Shown here one piece after another: positions 1 to 8,753 of a stretch of 64,000 nucleotides of DNA; within the stretch, counting starts at the first letter, position 1; each line of letters opens with the position of its first letter. The stretch covers positions 62,001-126,000 of the forward strand of contig CAVZKP010000021.1 in NCBI GenBank assembly GCA_963775875.1. Reading direction: 5' to 3'. Below the pieces are notes generated by a model, which was given only the letters and a program-made list of their open reading frames with translations, was not told the DNA's origin and made no database searches. A program made the position numbers and the translations under genes. Source of the stretch: AP-15 sp963775875. GTDB lineage: Bacteria > Pseudomonadota > Alphaproteobacteria > ATCC43930 > CGMCC-115725.

Positions 1-1
1 C

Positions 2-88
2 CCGCCGGCAGCGCGCGTCAGCAAGGTCGAGGTGGTCGACCATGAAGATGATGGCAGCCTCGGCTTTACCGCCCGGCCGACCGAATAG
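2..88 (+). CDS. 3' end of an unidentified protein (partial)
   Basis: The window opens inside a plus-strand reading frame that ends with TAG at 86-88. Only about 28 residues are visible, ending ...LGFTARPTE. The frame has the alternating GC-rich codon pattern of the genome and converges on rplQ. Too little is present to name a family. It could be chance, but the position just beyond rplQ, facing it, fits a real gene end. Confidence 0.4.
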   Translation, partial: PPAARVSKVEVVDHEDDGSLGFTARPTE

Positions 89-149
89 CGTCACCGCCAA
101 TCGCCGGGGACGAAGCGCTGAGATGCAAATACCTGGCTCATTTCATCGT

Positions 150-485
150 CATGGCCGGGCTTGACCCACGGCTGTCCGGTTCAGCTCCGCATGCCAGTTT
201 GCCGGGTATGCAACATATTCGTTCCCCCTGAAGCCGTCATGGCCGGACTTGTTCCGGCCATCCACGTGCCTGGGTCGGGTCGAAGAGAGGCGTGGATCAC
301 TGGGACAAGCCCGGCGATGACGACGAGGGTAGAGGCATTGCGCACACTGCAGCCGGATTCGTGGAACCGGACGGCCGTGGGCTTGACCCGGCCATCCACG
401 TCTTTGGCCCACTCCGCAGCACCCGTCGCCGCCCCGTGGATGCCCGGACCAAATCCCGGCATGACGAGTTTTTTCGTGCCGGACA
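150..485. repeat. Intergenic palindromic repeat cluster downstream of rplQ
   Basis: The gap between the partial gene and rplQ (89-509) holds at least three degenerate copies of a motif like CATGGCCGG-CTTG..CGGCCATCCACG, facing reverse-complement arms such as CGTGGAT..CCCGGCATGACG. Copies lie near 150-185, 237-330 and 372-470. Translated, they give the spurious MAGLVPAIHV / GxxPGHD-like strings common in alphaproteobacterial intergenic DNA. The ORFs here are repeat artefacts. The palindromes may act as a bidirectional terminator between the convergent genes. Confidence 0.8.
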
Positions 486-509
486 CCGCGATCGGCGAGG
501 AGTGCGGCC

Positions 510-935
510 TCAGGCGGCCTCGGCCTCGTCCTTCTCCTCGGTCCCGGTCGGGCCGGAATCCTTGCCCTTGGCCGCCGGGTCGCGGTCGACAAACTCGATC
601 ACCGCCATTGCGGCGTTGTCGCCATGGCGAAACCCGGCCTTGACGATGCGGGTATAGCCGCCGGCCCGGTTGGCATAGCGGTCGGCCAGAACCGTCATCA
701 GCTTGTTGGCCAGCTGCGAATCCTGCAGCCGGGCGATCGCCCGCCGCCGGTTGGCGAGCCCGCCATGCTTGCCGAGCGTGATCAGCCGCTCGACGATCGG
801 GCGCAGATCCTTGGCCTTGGGCAAGGTCGTGGTGATCTGCTCGTGCTTGATCAGGGCAGCGGCCAAATTCTCGAACATCGCCTGGCGGTGCTCGGAGCGG
901 CGGCTGAAGCTGCGGCCTTTCAGACGGTGGCGCAT
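510..935 (-). CDS. rplQ: 50S ribosomal protein L17
   Basis: L17 sits near the exit-tunnel face of the large subunit. The 141-aa product starts MRHRLKGRSFSRRSEHRQAM, the canonical L17 opening, and keeps the basic core (residues 1-115). It ends in an acidic, lysine-rich tail typical of alphaproteobacterial L17. It is the last gene of the alpha operon and begins 7 bp after the rpoA stop codon, so it is co-transcribed with rpoA. The frame is intact. Identity is secure. Confidence 0.97.
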   Translation of the reverse strand: MRHRLKGRSFSRRSEHRQAMFENLAAALIKHEQITTTLPKAKDLRPIVERLITLGKHGGLANRRRAIARLQDSQLANKLMTVLADRYANRAGGYTRIVKAGFRHGDNAAMAVIEFVDRDPAAKGKDSGPTGTEEKDEAEAA

Positions 936-942
936 CGCGTCC

Positions 943-1961
943 TCAATAGGGTTCGTCGAGCCGCTTGGCCAGCTCTTCGATGTTTTCCGGCGGCCAATTG
1001 GTGATTTCCATGCCGAGATGCAGTCCCATCTGGGCCAGCACCTCCTTGATCTCGTTCAGCGATTTGCGCCCGAAATTCGGCGTCCGGAGCATCTCGGCTT
1101 CGGATCTTCTGCACCAAATCGCCGATATAGACGATGTTGTCGTTCTTCAGGCAGTTGGCCGAACGCACCGACAATTCGAGCTCGTCGACCTTGCGCAGCA
1201 GGTTCTTGTTGAACGGCAGTTCGCTCGGCCGCGTCTCGTCGGAGGGATGGCGCGGCTCCTCGAAATTGATGAAGAGCTGCAGCTGGTCCTGCAGAATGCG
1301 CGCGGCCAGCGCCACCGCATCTTCGGGGGTCACCGCGCCGTTGGTCTCGACCCGCATCGCCAGCCGGTCGTAATCGGTGACCTGGCCGACGCGGGTGTTC
1401 TCGACCCGGTAGGAAACCTTGCGCACCGGGCTGAACAGCGCATCGACCGGGATCAGCCCGATCGGCGCGTCCTCGGCCCGGTTTTGCGTGCCCGGCAGAT
1501 AGCCCTTGCCGTTCTCGACGGTCAATTCCATCGTGATCCGGGTGCCGCTGTCGAGGGTGCAGATCACCAGTTCGGGGTTCAGGATGTCGATGTCGTGGCC
1601 GGTTTCGATCGCTCCGGCGCGGACCTCGCCGGGGCCGGTGGCCCGCAGCCGCATGCGCTTCGGGTCCTTCGCCATACATCCGCAGATCGATGCTCTTGAC
1701 GTTGAGCACGATGTCGGTCACGTCCTCGAGCACGCCGGGGATCGACGAGAACTCGTGCAGTACGCCCTCGATCTGGATCGAGGTCACCGCGGCGCCTTGC
1801 AGCGAGGACAGCAGCACGCGGCGCAGCGCGTTGCCCAAGGTCAGTCCGAAACCGCGTTCGAGCGGCTCGGCGACCACGGTCGCGGCGCGCTTGGGATCGT
1901 CGCCCGGCTCTACCGAAAGCTGCTTCGGCTTGATCAGGGTTTGCCAGTTCTTTTGAATCAC
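943..1961 (-). CDS. rpoA: RNA polymerase alpha subunit, two frameshifts
   Basis: RpoA forms the dimer that nucleates RNA polymerase assembly, and its C-terminal domain contacts activators and UP elements. The start MIQKNWQTLIKPKQL is standard and the N-terminal domain reads cleanly to ...SIDLRMYGEGP. One extra base near 1662-1669 moves the frame to ...PKRMRLRATGPGEV. A second extra base near 1104-1107 interrupts the alphaCTD, after which a third frame gives EMLRTPNFGRKSLNEIKE and ends at TGA 943-945. Removing both bases restores 338 aa, the expected length. The gene cannot be dead in a living cell, so sequencing error is the likeliest cause. Confidence 0.93.
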
Positions 1962-2073
1962 GACTCGAACCTCGGTCGGTTAAGGCGGATGCCATCCGCA
2001 GCAAAAGCCGATGGCAGCGCCACCGGCGTTTTCGTCGAAAAGAGCCCCCGCGGCGGCGGGGCCGGCTTGCCCG

Positions 2074-2473
2074 TCAGACGCGGCGCCGCTTGGGCGGCCG
2101 GCAGCCATTGTGCGGGATCGGCGTTACGTCGCGGATCGAGGTGACCGCGAACCCCACCGCCTGCAAGGCGCGCAGTGCCGATTCCCGGCCCGAGCCCGGG
2201 CCCTTGACCTCGATCTCCAAGGTGCGCATGCCGTGCTCCATCGCCTTGCGCCCGGCATCCTCGGCGGCGACCTGCGCCGCATAGGGGGTCGATTTGCGCG
2301 ACCCCTTGAAGCCCCTGGCTGCCCGAGGACGACCAGGCGATGGTGTTGCCCTGCGCGTCGGTGATGGTGATCATCGTGTTGTTGAAGGTGGCGTTCACAT
2401 GCGCCGTGCCCGAAGTGATGTTCTTGCGTTCGCGCCGGCGAAGGCGCGGCGCCGGTGCCGCCGTTCTGGCCAT
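2074..2473 (-). CDS. rpsK: 30S ribosomal protein S11, one frameshift
   Basis: S11 lies on the 30S platform near the mRNA exit and E site. The first 72 or so residues (MARTAAPAPRLRRRERKNI to GNTIAWSSSGSQG) are in one frame. The run CCCC at 2312-2315, where CCC is expected, shifts the rest. The continuing frame reads FKGSRKSTPYAAQ and ends with NGCRPPKRRRV at 2074. Correcting one base gives 132 aa, slightly longer than the usual 129. It lies between rpsM and rpoA in the alpha operon. Read uncorrected, the frame runs on to about 1958 as nonsense. Confidence 0.93.
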
Positions 2474-2509
2474 CGGTTTCGATCCGCTATTCTGCCCGGG
2501 GCTCGGGCG

Positions 2510-2878
2510 CTATTTCTTCTTGCCGGCGATCGGGCGGGCCGGCCCCTTGCGGGTCCGCGCGTTGGTATGGGTGCGCTGGCCGCGTACCGGCAGCCCCTTG
2601 CGATGGCGCAATCCGCGATAGCACCCCAGATCCATCAGCCGCTTGATGTTCATCGCCACTTGCCGCCGCAGATCGCCCTCGACCGTGAATTCCCGGTCGA
2701 TCAGCTCGCGCATGCGCAGCACTTCGTCATCGGTCAGCTCGTGCACCCGCCGCTCGCCCGGGATGCCGACCCGGTCGCAGATCTGCAGCGCGGTGCTCCG
2801 CCCGATGCCGTGAATATAGGTGAGCCCGATCGGCACCCGCTTCTGGTTGGGGATGTTAACGCCAGCAATACGCGCCAC
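2510..2878 (-). CDS. rpsM: 30S ribosomal protein S13
   Basis: S13 lies in the 30S head and forms intersubunit bridges with L5. The 122-aa product contains ARIAGVNIPNQKRVPIGLTY and the GIGR motif, and ends in the basic RTHTNARTRKGPARPIAGKKK-type tail. I choose the GTG at 2876-2878: it gives the conserved length, and GAGGAG sits 7 bases upstream. The longer ATG frame starting at 2902 would add eight non-conserved residues and swallow that ribosome binding site. It heads the alpha operon, 133 bp downstream of adk. Confidence 0.95.
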   Translation of the reverse strand: MARIAGVNIPNQKRVPIGLTYIHGIGRSTALQICDRVGIPGERRVHELTDDEVLRMRELIDREFTVEGDLRRQVAMNIKRLMDLGCYRGLRHRKGLPVRGQRTHTNARTRKGPARPIAGKKK

Positions 2879-3011
2879 TGCGCTTCTCCTCAACAAAATC
2901 AAAGATAATGATGGAGGGGCCTCGCCACAAGGGCGGGCATTATACCGACGCGGAAGCTCGCGTCAATCCCGGCTGCGGCGTCATGGCGCCGTCGCCGCGC
3001 CGGCCGCGCCA

Positions 3012-3656
3012 TCATCCCAGCATCGTTTCGATCTGTTGCGTCACCTGGTCGATCCCGGCCATGCCGTCGACGCAGCGCAGAATGCCGCGGTCGCTGAAAT
3101 AGGGCAGGATCGGCGCGGTCTGCCGGCGATAGACCTCGAACCGCGCATGCACCGCCTGCGGACGGTCATCCGGGCGATGGACGAATTCGTGGCTGCCGCA
3201 GACATCGCACACGCCCTCGACGCGCGGCCGATGATAGCGTTCGTGATAGCTGGCGCCGCAGCCGGCGCAACTGAAGCGCCCGGCCAGCCGCTCGACCAGC
3301 GCCGCCTCGTCGACCTTGATCACGATCACATGGTCGAGACCGAGGCCGCGCCTGGCCAGCATCTGATCGAGCGCCTCCGCCTGCGGCACCGTCCGCGGAA
3401 AGCCGTCGAGGATAAAGCCGGTGCGGCAATCCGGCTGGTCGATGCGCGCGCCGATCATGTCGATCATCACCCCGTCCGGAACCAGCTGGCCGGAATCCAT
3501 GATCGCCTTGACCCGCAGGCCCAGTTCGCTGCCCGAGGCGGTGGCGGCGCGCAGCATGTCGCCGGTGGCGAGGTGACAGATGCCGCGGCTCTGTTCGATC
3601 CGCTTGGCCTGGGTCCCCTTGCCCGATCCCGGCGGCCCGAGCAGGATCAGGTTCAT
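3012..3656 (-). CDS. adk: Adenylate kinase, zinc-binding long form
   Basis: Adk catalyses ATP + AMP <=> 2 ADP in the cytoplasm and sets the adenylate balance. The 214-aa protein has the P-loop GPPGSGKGT at residues 7-15, the AMP-binding region TGDMLRA (31-37), GFPRT (85-89), and a long LID domain. The LID carries four cysteines, C130, C133, C150 and C153, spaced as a structural zinc site. Its start overlaps the secY stop by 4 bp (ATGA), so translation of secY and adk is probably coupled. secY-adk is the usual order after the spc operon. Confidence 0.97.
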   Translation of the reverse strand: MNLILLGPPGSGKGTQAKRIEQSRGICHLATGDMLRAATASGSELGLRVKAIMDSGQLVPDGVMIDMIGARIDQPDCRTGFILDGFPRTVPQAEALDQMLARRGLGLDHVIVIKVDEAALVERLAGRFSCAGCGASYHERYHRPRVEGVCDVCGSHEFVHRPDDRPQAVHARFEVYRRQTAPILPYFSDRGILRCVDGMAGIDQVTQQIETMLG

Positions 3657-5000
3657 CCGCGTCGACCCCTGAGCTTCGCCTTCTTGATCAGCCCCTCATA
3701 CTGGTGGGCCAGCAGATGGGAGTGGATCTGCGCCACCGTATCCATGGTGACGCTGACCACGATCAGCAGGCTGGTGCCGCCGAAATAGAACGGCACCGAA
3801 TATTCCGAAATCAGGATTTCCGGCAGGATGCACACCGCCGCCAGATAGGCGGCGCCGATCACGGTCAGTCGGGTCAGCACGTAATCGAGATAGTCGGCGG
3901 TGTTTTTTCCGGGCCGGATGCCGGGAATGAACCCGCCATATTTGCGCAGATTGTCGGCGGTCTCGGTCGGGTTGAACACGATCGCGGTGTAGAAGAAGCT
4001 GAAGAACACGATCAGCGCGACATAAAGCCCCATATAGAGCGGCCGGCCATGCGCCAGATAGGCGGTGATCTCGCCGAGCCAGCCGAAACTGCTGCCATTG
4101 GCCGAGAAATTGGCGATGGTCGCCGGCAGCAGCAGCAGCGACGAGGCGAAGATCGGCGGGATCACGCCGGAGGTGTTGATCTTGAGCGGCAGGTGCGAGT
4201 TGTCGCCGCCGAACATCTTGTTGCCGACCTGGCGTTTGGGATACTGCACCAGGATGCGGCGCTGGGCCCGCTCCATGAACACGATGAAGCCGACCACGAC
4301 CACCGAGATCACCAGAAACATGATGATAAAAAAGGTCGACAGCGCTCCGGTGCGGCCGAGTTCCAGGGTCGAAGCCAGCGCGTGCGGCAGGTTGCGCGAC
4401 GATGCCGGAAAAGATGATCAGCGAGATGCCGTTGCCGACCCCGCGGGCGGTGATCTGTTCGCCGAGCCACATCAGAAATACGGTGCCGCCGACCAGGGTC
4501 ACGACCGTGACCAGGCGGAAGAACAGGCCGGGATCGAGCACCGCCGATGACGCTCCGGCATGCATCCCCTCCATCCCGACCGAGATGCCGTAGGCCTGGA
4601 CCATGCCCAACAGGACGGTGCCGTAGCGGGTGTATTGATTGAGCGTCTTGCGGCCGCTTTCGCCCTCCTTTTTCAGGGCTTCGAGGGTTGGCGACACCGC
4701 GGTCAGCAGCTGGATGATGATCGATGCCGAGATGTACGGCATGATGCCGAGGGCAAAGATCGTCATGCGCCCGAGCGCGCCGCCGGAGAACATGTCGAAC
4801 ATGCCGAGGATGCCGCCGGCATTGCGCGAAAAGATGTCCTGCAGGATCGACGGGTCGATGCCGGGGATCGGGATGTAGGTGCCGAGCCGATAGATCAGCA
4901 GCGCGCCGAGGGTGAACCAGATGCGGCTCTTGAGTTCGGTCGCCTTGGTAAAGGCGGAGAGGTTGATGCTCGCAGCGAGTTGTTCGGCGGCTGACGCCAT
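3653..5000 (-). CDS. secY: Protein translocase subunit SecY, one frameshift
   Basis: SecY is the ten-helix channel of the Sec translocon, working with SecE (encoded at 31163) and SecG. The N-terminal part starts MASAAEQLAASINLSAF and includes the plug segment and helices 1-5 up to GNGISLIIFSGIVA. One extra base in GTTGCGCGAC (4391-4400) then shifts the frame. The downstream frame resumes NLPHALASTLELGRTGALS, then MFLVISVVVVGFIVFMERAQ, and runs to the basic C-terminus. Corrected length is 448 aa, normal for the family. It is the last spc-operon gene and overlaps adk. Confidence 0.93.
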
Positions 5001-5109
5001 TCGCTTTCATCCCTAACCAAAAACCGCCGACCACAGCCGGCAACAAGGCCCGGCCGGTTCGCCGGCTCGACCACGACCGTCGGCCCGGCCCCGGCCGTAC
5101 CAGGCGCGC

Positions 5110-5613
5110 TCAGGTCGGCGGGCTCGCCTCGGCCTGCGGCTTTGCCTTGCGGCTGGGGCGCAGGATCACCCGGCCGCCGGCCTGCTCGACGGCGGCGATC
5201 GCCGCCTTGGAGGCGCCCGCGACCTCGATCGTCAGCGCCGTGCGCAACGCTCCCTTGGCCAGCAGGCGAACCCCGTCGCCCTGCCGCCGCAACACCCCGG
5301 CGGCGACCAGCGCCTTGCCGTCGAGCGTGGCCTCGGCTGTGAGCTTACCCGCATCGAGCGCCTGTTGCAGCCGGCCGAGATTGACCAGCTTGTAGTCGGC
5401 GCGGAACATCATGTTGTCGAAGCCGCGCTTGGGCAGCCGGCGATGCAGCGGCGTCTGGCCGCCTTCGAAACCGTTGAGCGCCACCCCGCTGCGCGCGGTC
5501 TGGCCCTTGCCGCCGCGGCCCGAAGTCTTGCCCTTGCCCGATCCGATGCCGCGCCCGACCCGTTTCGCCCGATAATGCGCTCCCGGATTGTCCCTGATTT
5601 CGTTTAGTTTCAT
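5110..5613 (-). CDS. rplO: 50S ribosomal protein L15
   Basis: L15 is a late-assembly large-subunit protein with a long basic extension into 23S rRNA. The 167-aa product starts MKLNEIRDNPGAHYRAKRVG and has the glycine-rich RGIGSGKGKTSGRGGKGQ segment (about residues 21-38) and the GFEGGQTPLHRRLPKRGF box. The C-terminus is extended by a basic SRKAKPQAEASPPT tail. A 131-bp gap separates it from rpmD, longer than other gaps in the operon, with a small GGGAG..CTCCC hairpin near 5700-5717. Confidence 0.96.
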   Translation of the reverse strand: MKLNEIRDNPGAHYRAKRVGRGIGSGKGKTSGRGGKGQTARSGVALNGFEGGQTPLHRRLPKRGFDNMMFRADYKLVNLGRLQQALDAGKLTAEATLDGKALVAAGVLRRQGDGVRLLAKGALRTALTIEVAGASKAAIAAVEQAGGRVILRPSRKAKPQAEASPPT

Positions 5614-5744
5614 CGTGTTGTGCTTCCGTGGCTACGCGCGCCTCAATCATCCACCCCGTTCCGGCCGGCCTCGGCATCGCCGCCTCGGCATCGACAACCG
5701 GGAGAGGGGGACCTCCCGTGCCGAACCGCCGCTGTCGGTTCTGT

Positions 5745-5936
5745 CTAGCCTTCCTCGACGATCCGCACCAGATGCGCCACTTTGCGGATCATGCCGCGCA
5801 CCGAGGGGGTATCCTCGAGCACCCGGCGACGGTGCAATTTGTTCAGGCCGAGCCCGATCAGGGTTTCTTCCTGATCGTGCCGGCGCCCGATCGGGCTTCC
5901 GGTCTGTTCGACGGTGAGTGATTTCTTGTCCGCCAT
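5745..5936 (-). CDS. rpmD: 50S ribosomal protein L30
   Basis: L30 is a small ferredoxin-like large-subunit protein. The 63-aa product carries the SPIGRRHDQEETLIGLGLNK signature and the closing DTPSVRGMIRKVAHLVRI block. I choose ATG at 5934-5936, which overlaps the rpsE stop as TGATG. A GTG one codon upstream (5937-5939) is also possible. The tight overlap implies translational coupling with rpsE. Confidence 0.95.
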   Translation of the reverse strand: MADKKSLTVEQTGSPIGRRHDQEETLIGLGLNKLHRRRVLEDTPSVRGMIRKVAHLVRIVEEG

Positions 5937-6523
5937 CACGCCGCCTCCCGGACCTCGTCGCGGCGGCCGAGGATCTCGCTGACCTTCTTGCCGCGCCGCG
6001 CCGCCACCGCGCGCGGGCTGGTCGCCTGGCCGAGCGCGACAAAGGTCGCCTTGATCATGTTGTGCGGGTTGGCGCTGCCGATCGATTTGGCGACCACATC
6101 GTGGACCCCGAGCGCCTCGAAAATCGCGCGCATCGGGCCGCCGGCGATGATCCCGGTTCCGGCTTTGGCGGCGCGCACGATCACCCGCCCGGCGCCATAG
6201 CTGCTGACGATGTCGTGATGCAGGGTGCGGCCTTCGCGCAACGGCACCCGGATCATATTGCGCCGCGCCTGCTCGGTCGCCTTGCGGATGGCTTCGGGCA
6301 CCTCGCGCGCCTTGCCGGCGCCATAGCCGACCCGGCCCTTGCGGTCGCCGACCACGACCAGCGCGGCAAAGCCGAAGCGCCGCCCGCCCTTGACCACCTT
6401 GGCGACGCGGTTGATGTTGACCAGCTTCTCGGTGAATTCGCTTTCTTCGCGGTCGCGCGGCTGACGGTCGCCATCGCCGCGTCCGCGCCGATCGCCCTGG
6501 TTGCGCGCCATCGTTCGTGCCAT
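5936..6523 (-). CDS. rpsE: 30S ribosomal protein S5
   Basis: S5 contributes to the mRNA entry channel and decoding fidelity. The 195-aa product has a charged N-terminal extension (about 25 residues, RGRGDGDRQPRDREE) before the conserved core. The core includes KVVKGGRRFGFAALVVVGD and the GYGAGKAREVPEAI double-stranded-RNA-binding region, and later AGGPMRAIFEALGV. It starts 27 bases after the rplR stop codon. The two ATGs at the start (MARTMARNQG) leave the exact initiator open. The frame is intact. Confidence 0.96.
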   Translation of the reverse strand: MARTMARNQGDRRGRGDGDRQPRDREESEFTEKLVNINRVAKVVKGGRRFGFAALVVVGDRKGRVGYGAGKAREVPEAIRKATEQARRNMIRVPLREGRTLHHDIVSSYGAGRVIVRAAKAGTGIIAGGPMRAIFEALGVHDVVAKSIGSANPHNMIKATFVALGQATSPRAVAARRGKKVSEILGRRDEVREAA

Positions 6524-6550
6524 GCCGATTCCTTTCCCAGATCCGGCCCT

Positions 6551-6916
6551 TTAGAAATCCAGTCCGCCTTCGCGGGCGGCGTCGGCCAGGGCCTTGACCC
6601 GGCCATGAAACAGATAGGCGCCGCGGTCGAACACCACCTGCTCGACCCCCGCCGCCTTCGCCCGCTCGGCGATCAGCTTGCCGACGGCGCCGGCGGCGGC
6701 GATGTCGGCGCCGGTGCCGAGGCTCGCCTTCAGCGCCGGATCGAGGCTCGATGCCGCCGCCAGGGTCCGGCCGGCGGCGTCATCGATCACCTGCACATAG
6801 ATGTGCTTCGACGAGCGGAACACCGAGAGCCGCGGCCGATTATGCGACCGGCGGCGTAAACTCGCCCGCACCCGCTGGCGCCGGCGCAGGAACAGTGCTT
6901 TGGCTTTTTGCGGCAT
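6551..6916 (-). CDS. rplR: 50S ribosomal protein L18
   Basis: L18 binds 5S rRNA and helps dock it in the large subunit. With the start at 6914-6916 the product is 121 aa, beginning MPQKAKALFLRRRQRVRASL and ending GGLDF, normal for L18. It contains the RLSVFRSSKHIYVQVIDD block and the FDRGAYLFHGRVKALADAAR 5S-binding region. The open frame continues upstream through rplF in a meaningless reading. This start, 5 bp after the rplF stop, is the sensible one. Confidence 0.96.
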   Translation of the reverse strand: MPQKAKALFLRRRQRVRASLRRRSHNRPRLSVFRSSKHIYVQVIDDAAGRTLAAASSLDPALKASLGTGADIAAAGAVGKLIAERAKAAGVEQVVFDRGAYLFHGRVKALADAAREGGLDF

Positions 6917-6921
6917 CGCAG

Positions 6922-7455
6922 CTACTTCTTCTTGCCTTCCTTGCGGCGGACGATCTCGCCGGCATATTTGATGCCCTTGCCTTTGTAGGGCTCGGGCGGG
7001 CGAAACGCGCGGATCTCGGCGGCGACCTGGCCGACGCGCTGGCGATCGGCGCCGCTGATGGTGATCACGGTCGGCCGCTCGCAGGTGATCCGGACATCCT
7101 CGGGGATCGGAAACGGGATGTCGTGGCTGTAGCCGAGCTGCAGGTTGAGCGTGCTGCCCTGAACCGCGGCGCGATAGCCGACACCGTTGATCTCGAGGCC
7201 GACCGAAAACCCCTTGGACACCCCGGTGACCATGTTGCTGACCAATGCCCGGGTGGTGCCCCACATGGCGCGCGACTGCTTGGTATCGCCAACCGGCGAG
7301 ATCGTGATCGCGCCGTCGGCGATCGCGGCGGTGACGGCGTTGCTGACCACCAGATGCAAGGTGCCGAGCCCGCCCTTGGCGGTCAGGGTGCGATCCGCCA
7401 GCTGGACCTCGACCCCGCTCGGAACGGGCACCGGATTTTTGCCGATACGCGACAT
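6922..7455 (-). CDS. rplF: 50S ribosomal protein L6
   Basis: L6 is a two-domain protein near the sarcin-ricin loop and the factor-binding site. The 177-aa product starts MSRIGKNPVPVPSGVEVQ and ends with PEPYKGKGIKYAGEIVRRKE, both diagnostic. It lies 9 bp after rpsH and 5 bp before rplR in the spc operon. The frame is intact. Confidence 0.97.
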   Translation of the reverse strand: MSRIGKNPVPVPSGVEVQLADRTLTAKGGLGTLHLVVSNAVTAAIADGAITISPVGDTKQSRAMWGTTRALVSNMVTGVSKGFSVGLEINGVGYRAAVQGSTLNLQLGYSHDIPFPIPEDVRITCERPTVITISGADRQRVGQVAAEIRAFRPPEPYKGKGIKYAGEIVRRKEGKKK

Positions 7456-7464
7456 CTCGATACC

Positions 7465-7863
7465 TCAGAAAACGCGGCAGAGGACCTCGCCGCCGACCTT
7501 GGCGACGCGGGCCTCGTTGTCGGACAGCACCCCGCGCGGGGTCGACAGGATGGCGATGCCGAGCCCGTTATGGCTGCGCGGCAGGTCGGCGATCCGCGAA
7601 TAGATGCGCCGGCCCGGTTTCGACACCCGGGCGATCTCGCGGATCACCGGCTCGCCATCGACATATTTGAGTTCGATCTTGAGTTCGGCCACGCCCGGCC
7701 GCAGATCCTCGCGGGTGAAGCCGCGAATATAGCCCTCGCGCTGCAGCACTTCGAGCACATTGGCGCGGATCTTCGAAGCGGGCGAGGCGACGACCGCCTG
7801 GCGCGCCCGCTGCCCGTTGCGGATCCGGGTCAGCATGTCCCCCAACGGGTCGCTCATCGTCAT
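7465..7863 (-). CDS. rpsH: 30S ribosomal protein S8
   Basis: S8 is a primary 16S rRNA-binding protein and, in enterobacteria, the translational repressor of the spc operon. The 132-aa product begins MTMSDPLGDMLTRIRNGQRA and ends with the conserved STPRGVLSDNEARVAKVGGE segment. Two candidate ATGs (MTM) are two codons apart; either gives a normal length. It is 13 bp downstream of rpsN. Whether autoregulation works here is not visible from sequence. Confidence 0.96.
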   Translation of the reverse strand: MTMSDPLGDMLTRIRNGQRARQAVVASPASKIRANVLEVLQREGYIRGFTREDLRPGVAELKIELKYVDGEPVIREIARVSKPGRRIYSRIADLPRSHNGLGIAILSTPRGVLSDNEARVAKVGGEVLCRVF

Positions 7864-7876
7864 CGCCGGGATCCTC

Positions 7877-8182
7877 CTACCAGCTCGACTTCAGCATGCC
7901 CGGGATCTGGCCCGACGAGGCGAGTTCGCGCAGCGCGATGCGCGACAGCTTGAACTTGCGGTAAAACCCGCGCGGCCGTCCGGTCAGGGCGCAGCGGTTG
8001 CGCACCCGGGTCGGCGAGCTATTGCGCGGCAGCATGGCGAGCTTCAGCTGCGCGGCAAACCGCTCTTCCGGCGGCGCGGTCCGGTCGATCGCAATGTCCT
8101 TGAGCCGGGCGCGCCGCGGCGCGGTCTGCTTGGCGAGCTTGATCCGCCTGGCGTTTTTTTCGATCGAGCTCTTCTTGGCCAT
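7877..8182 (-). CDS. rpsN: 30S ribosomal protein S14, zinc-independent form
   Basis: S14 sits in the 30S head near S3 and S10. The 101-aa length and the sequence RNRCALTGRPRGFYRKFKLS, with only one cysteine and no CxxC pairs, mark the long zinc-independent form usual in Alphaproteobacteria. It ends with the standard GQIPGMLKSSW. It lies between rplE and rpsH. The frame is intact. Confidence 0.97.
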   Translation of the reverse strand: MAKKSSIEKNARRIKLAKQTAPRRARLKDIAIDRTAPPEERFAAQLKLAMLPRNSSPTRVRNRCALTGRPRGFYRKFKLSRIALRELASSGQIPGMLKSSW

Positions 8183-8203
8183 CTGGCTATGCTCCCAACT
8201 CGG

Positions 8204-8749
8204 TCAATTCGCGAACGGCATGTCGAAGCCTTTGAGCAGCGCCTTCGCCTCGGCATCGGTTTTGGCCGTGGTGGTGACCACCACGTTCATCCCGCGCACC
8301 GAGTCGACGCGGTCGTAATCGATTTCCGGAAAGACCATCTGCTCCTTCAGGCCGAGCGCGAAATTGCCGCGCCCGTCAAAGCTCTTGCCCGAAATTCCGC
8401 GGAAATCGCGCACCCGCGGCAGGGCCACGTTGATCAGCCGGTCGAGAAACTCGTACATGCGCTGCCGGCGCAAGGTCACCTTGCAGCCGATCGGCATGCC
8501 CTCGCGCAATTTGAAGGTCGCGATCGAACGCTTGGCCCGGGTGATGACCGGATGCTGGCCGGTGATCGCGGTCAGTTCGCCTGCCGCCGCATCGACCTTT
8601 TTGCTGTCCTGCACCGCCTCGCCGACGCCCATATTGACGACGATCTTGTCGAGGCGCGGCACCTGCATCGGGTTGGTATAGCCGAACTCCTGCATCAGCG
8701 CCGGGCGCAATGTGGTTTCGTAATGCTCCTGCAAGCGCGGCTTGCTCAT
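8204..8749 (-). CDS. rplE: 50S ribosomal protein L5
   Basis: L5 binds 5S rRNA and contacts P-site tRNA and S13. From the ATG at 8747-8749 the product is 181 aa, starting MSKPRLQEHYETTLRPALM and ending ALLKGFDMPF. It contains KIVVNMGVGEAVQD and the TLRRQRMYEFLDRLINVALP block. The upstream in-frame ATG at 8860 lies inside rplX and is discarded. The gene follows rplX by 4 bp. Confidence 0.97.
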   Translation of the reverse strand: MSKPRLQEHYETTLRPALMQEFGYTNPMQVPRLDKIVVNMGVGEAVQDSKKVDAAAGELTAITGQHPVITRAKRSIATFKLREGMPIGCKVTLRRQRMYEFLDRLINVALPRVRDFRGISGKSFDGRGNFALGLKEQMVFPEIDYDRVDSVRGMNVVVTTTAKTDAEAKALLKGFDMPFAN

Positions 8750-8753
8750 TTCC

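Noticed and set aside
161..643. Overlapping ORFs in the region before rplQ
   Set aside because: They translate palindromic repeats (MAGLVPAIHV-like strings) and part of antisense rplQ.
943..5000. Programmed ribosomal frameshifting in rpoA, rpsK and secY
   Set aside because: No common slippery motif or downstream structure is shared by the sites, and none of these genes is known to use it.
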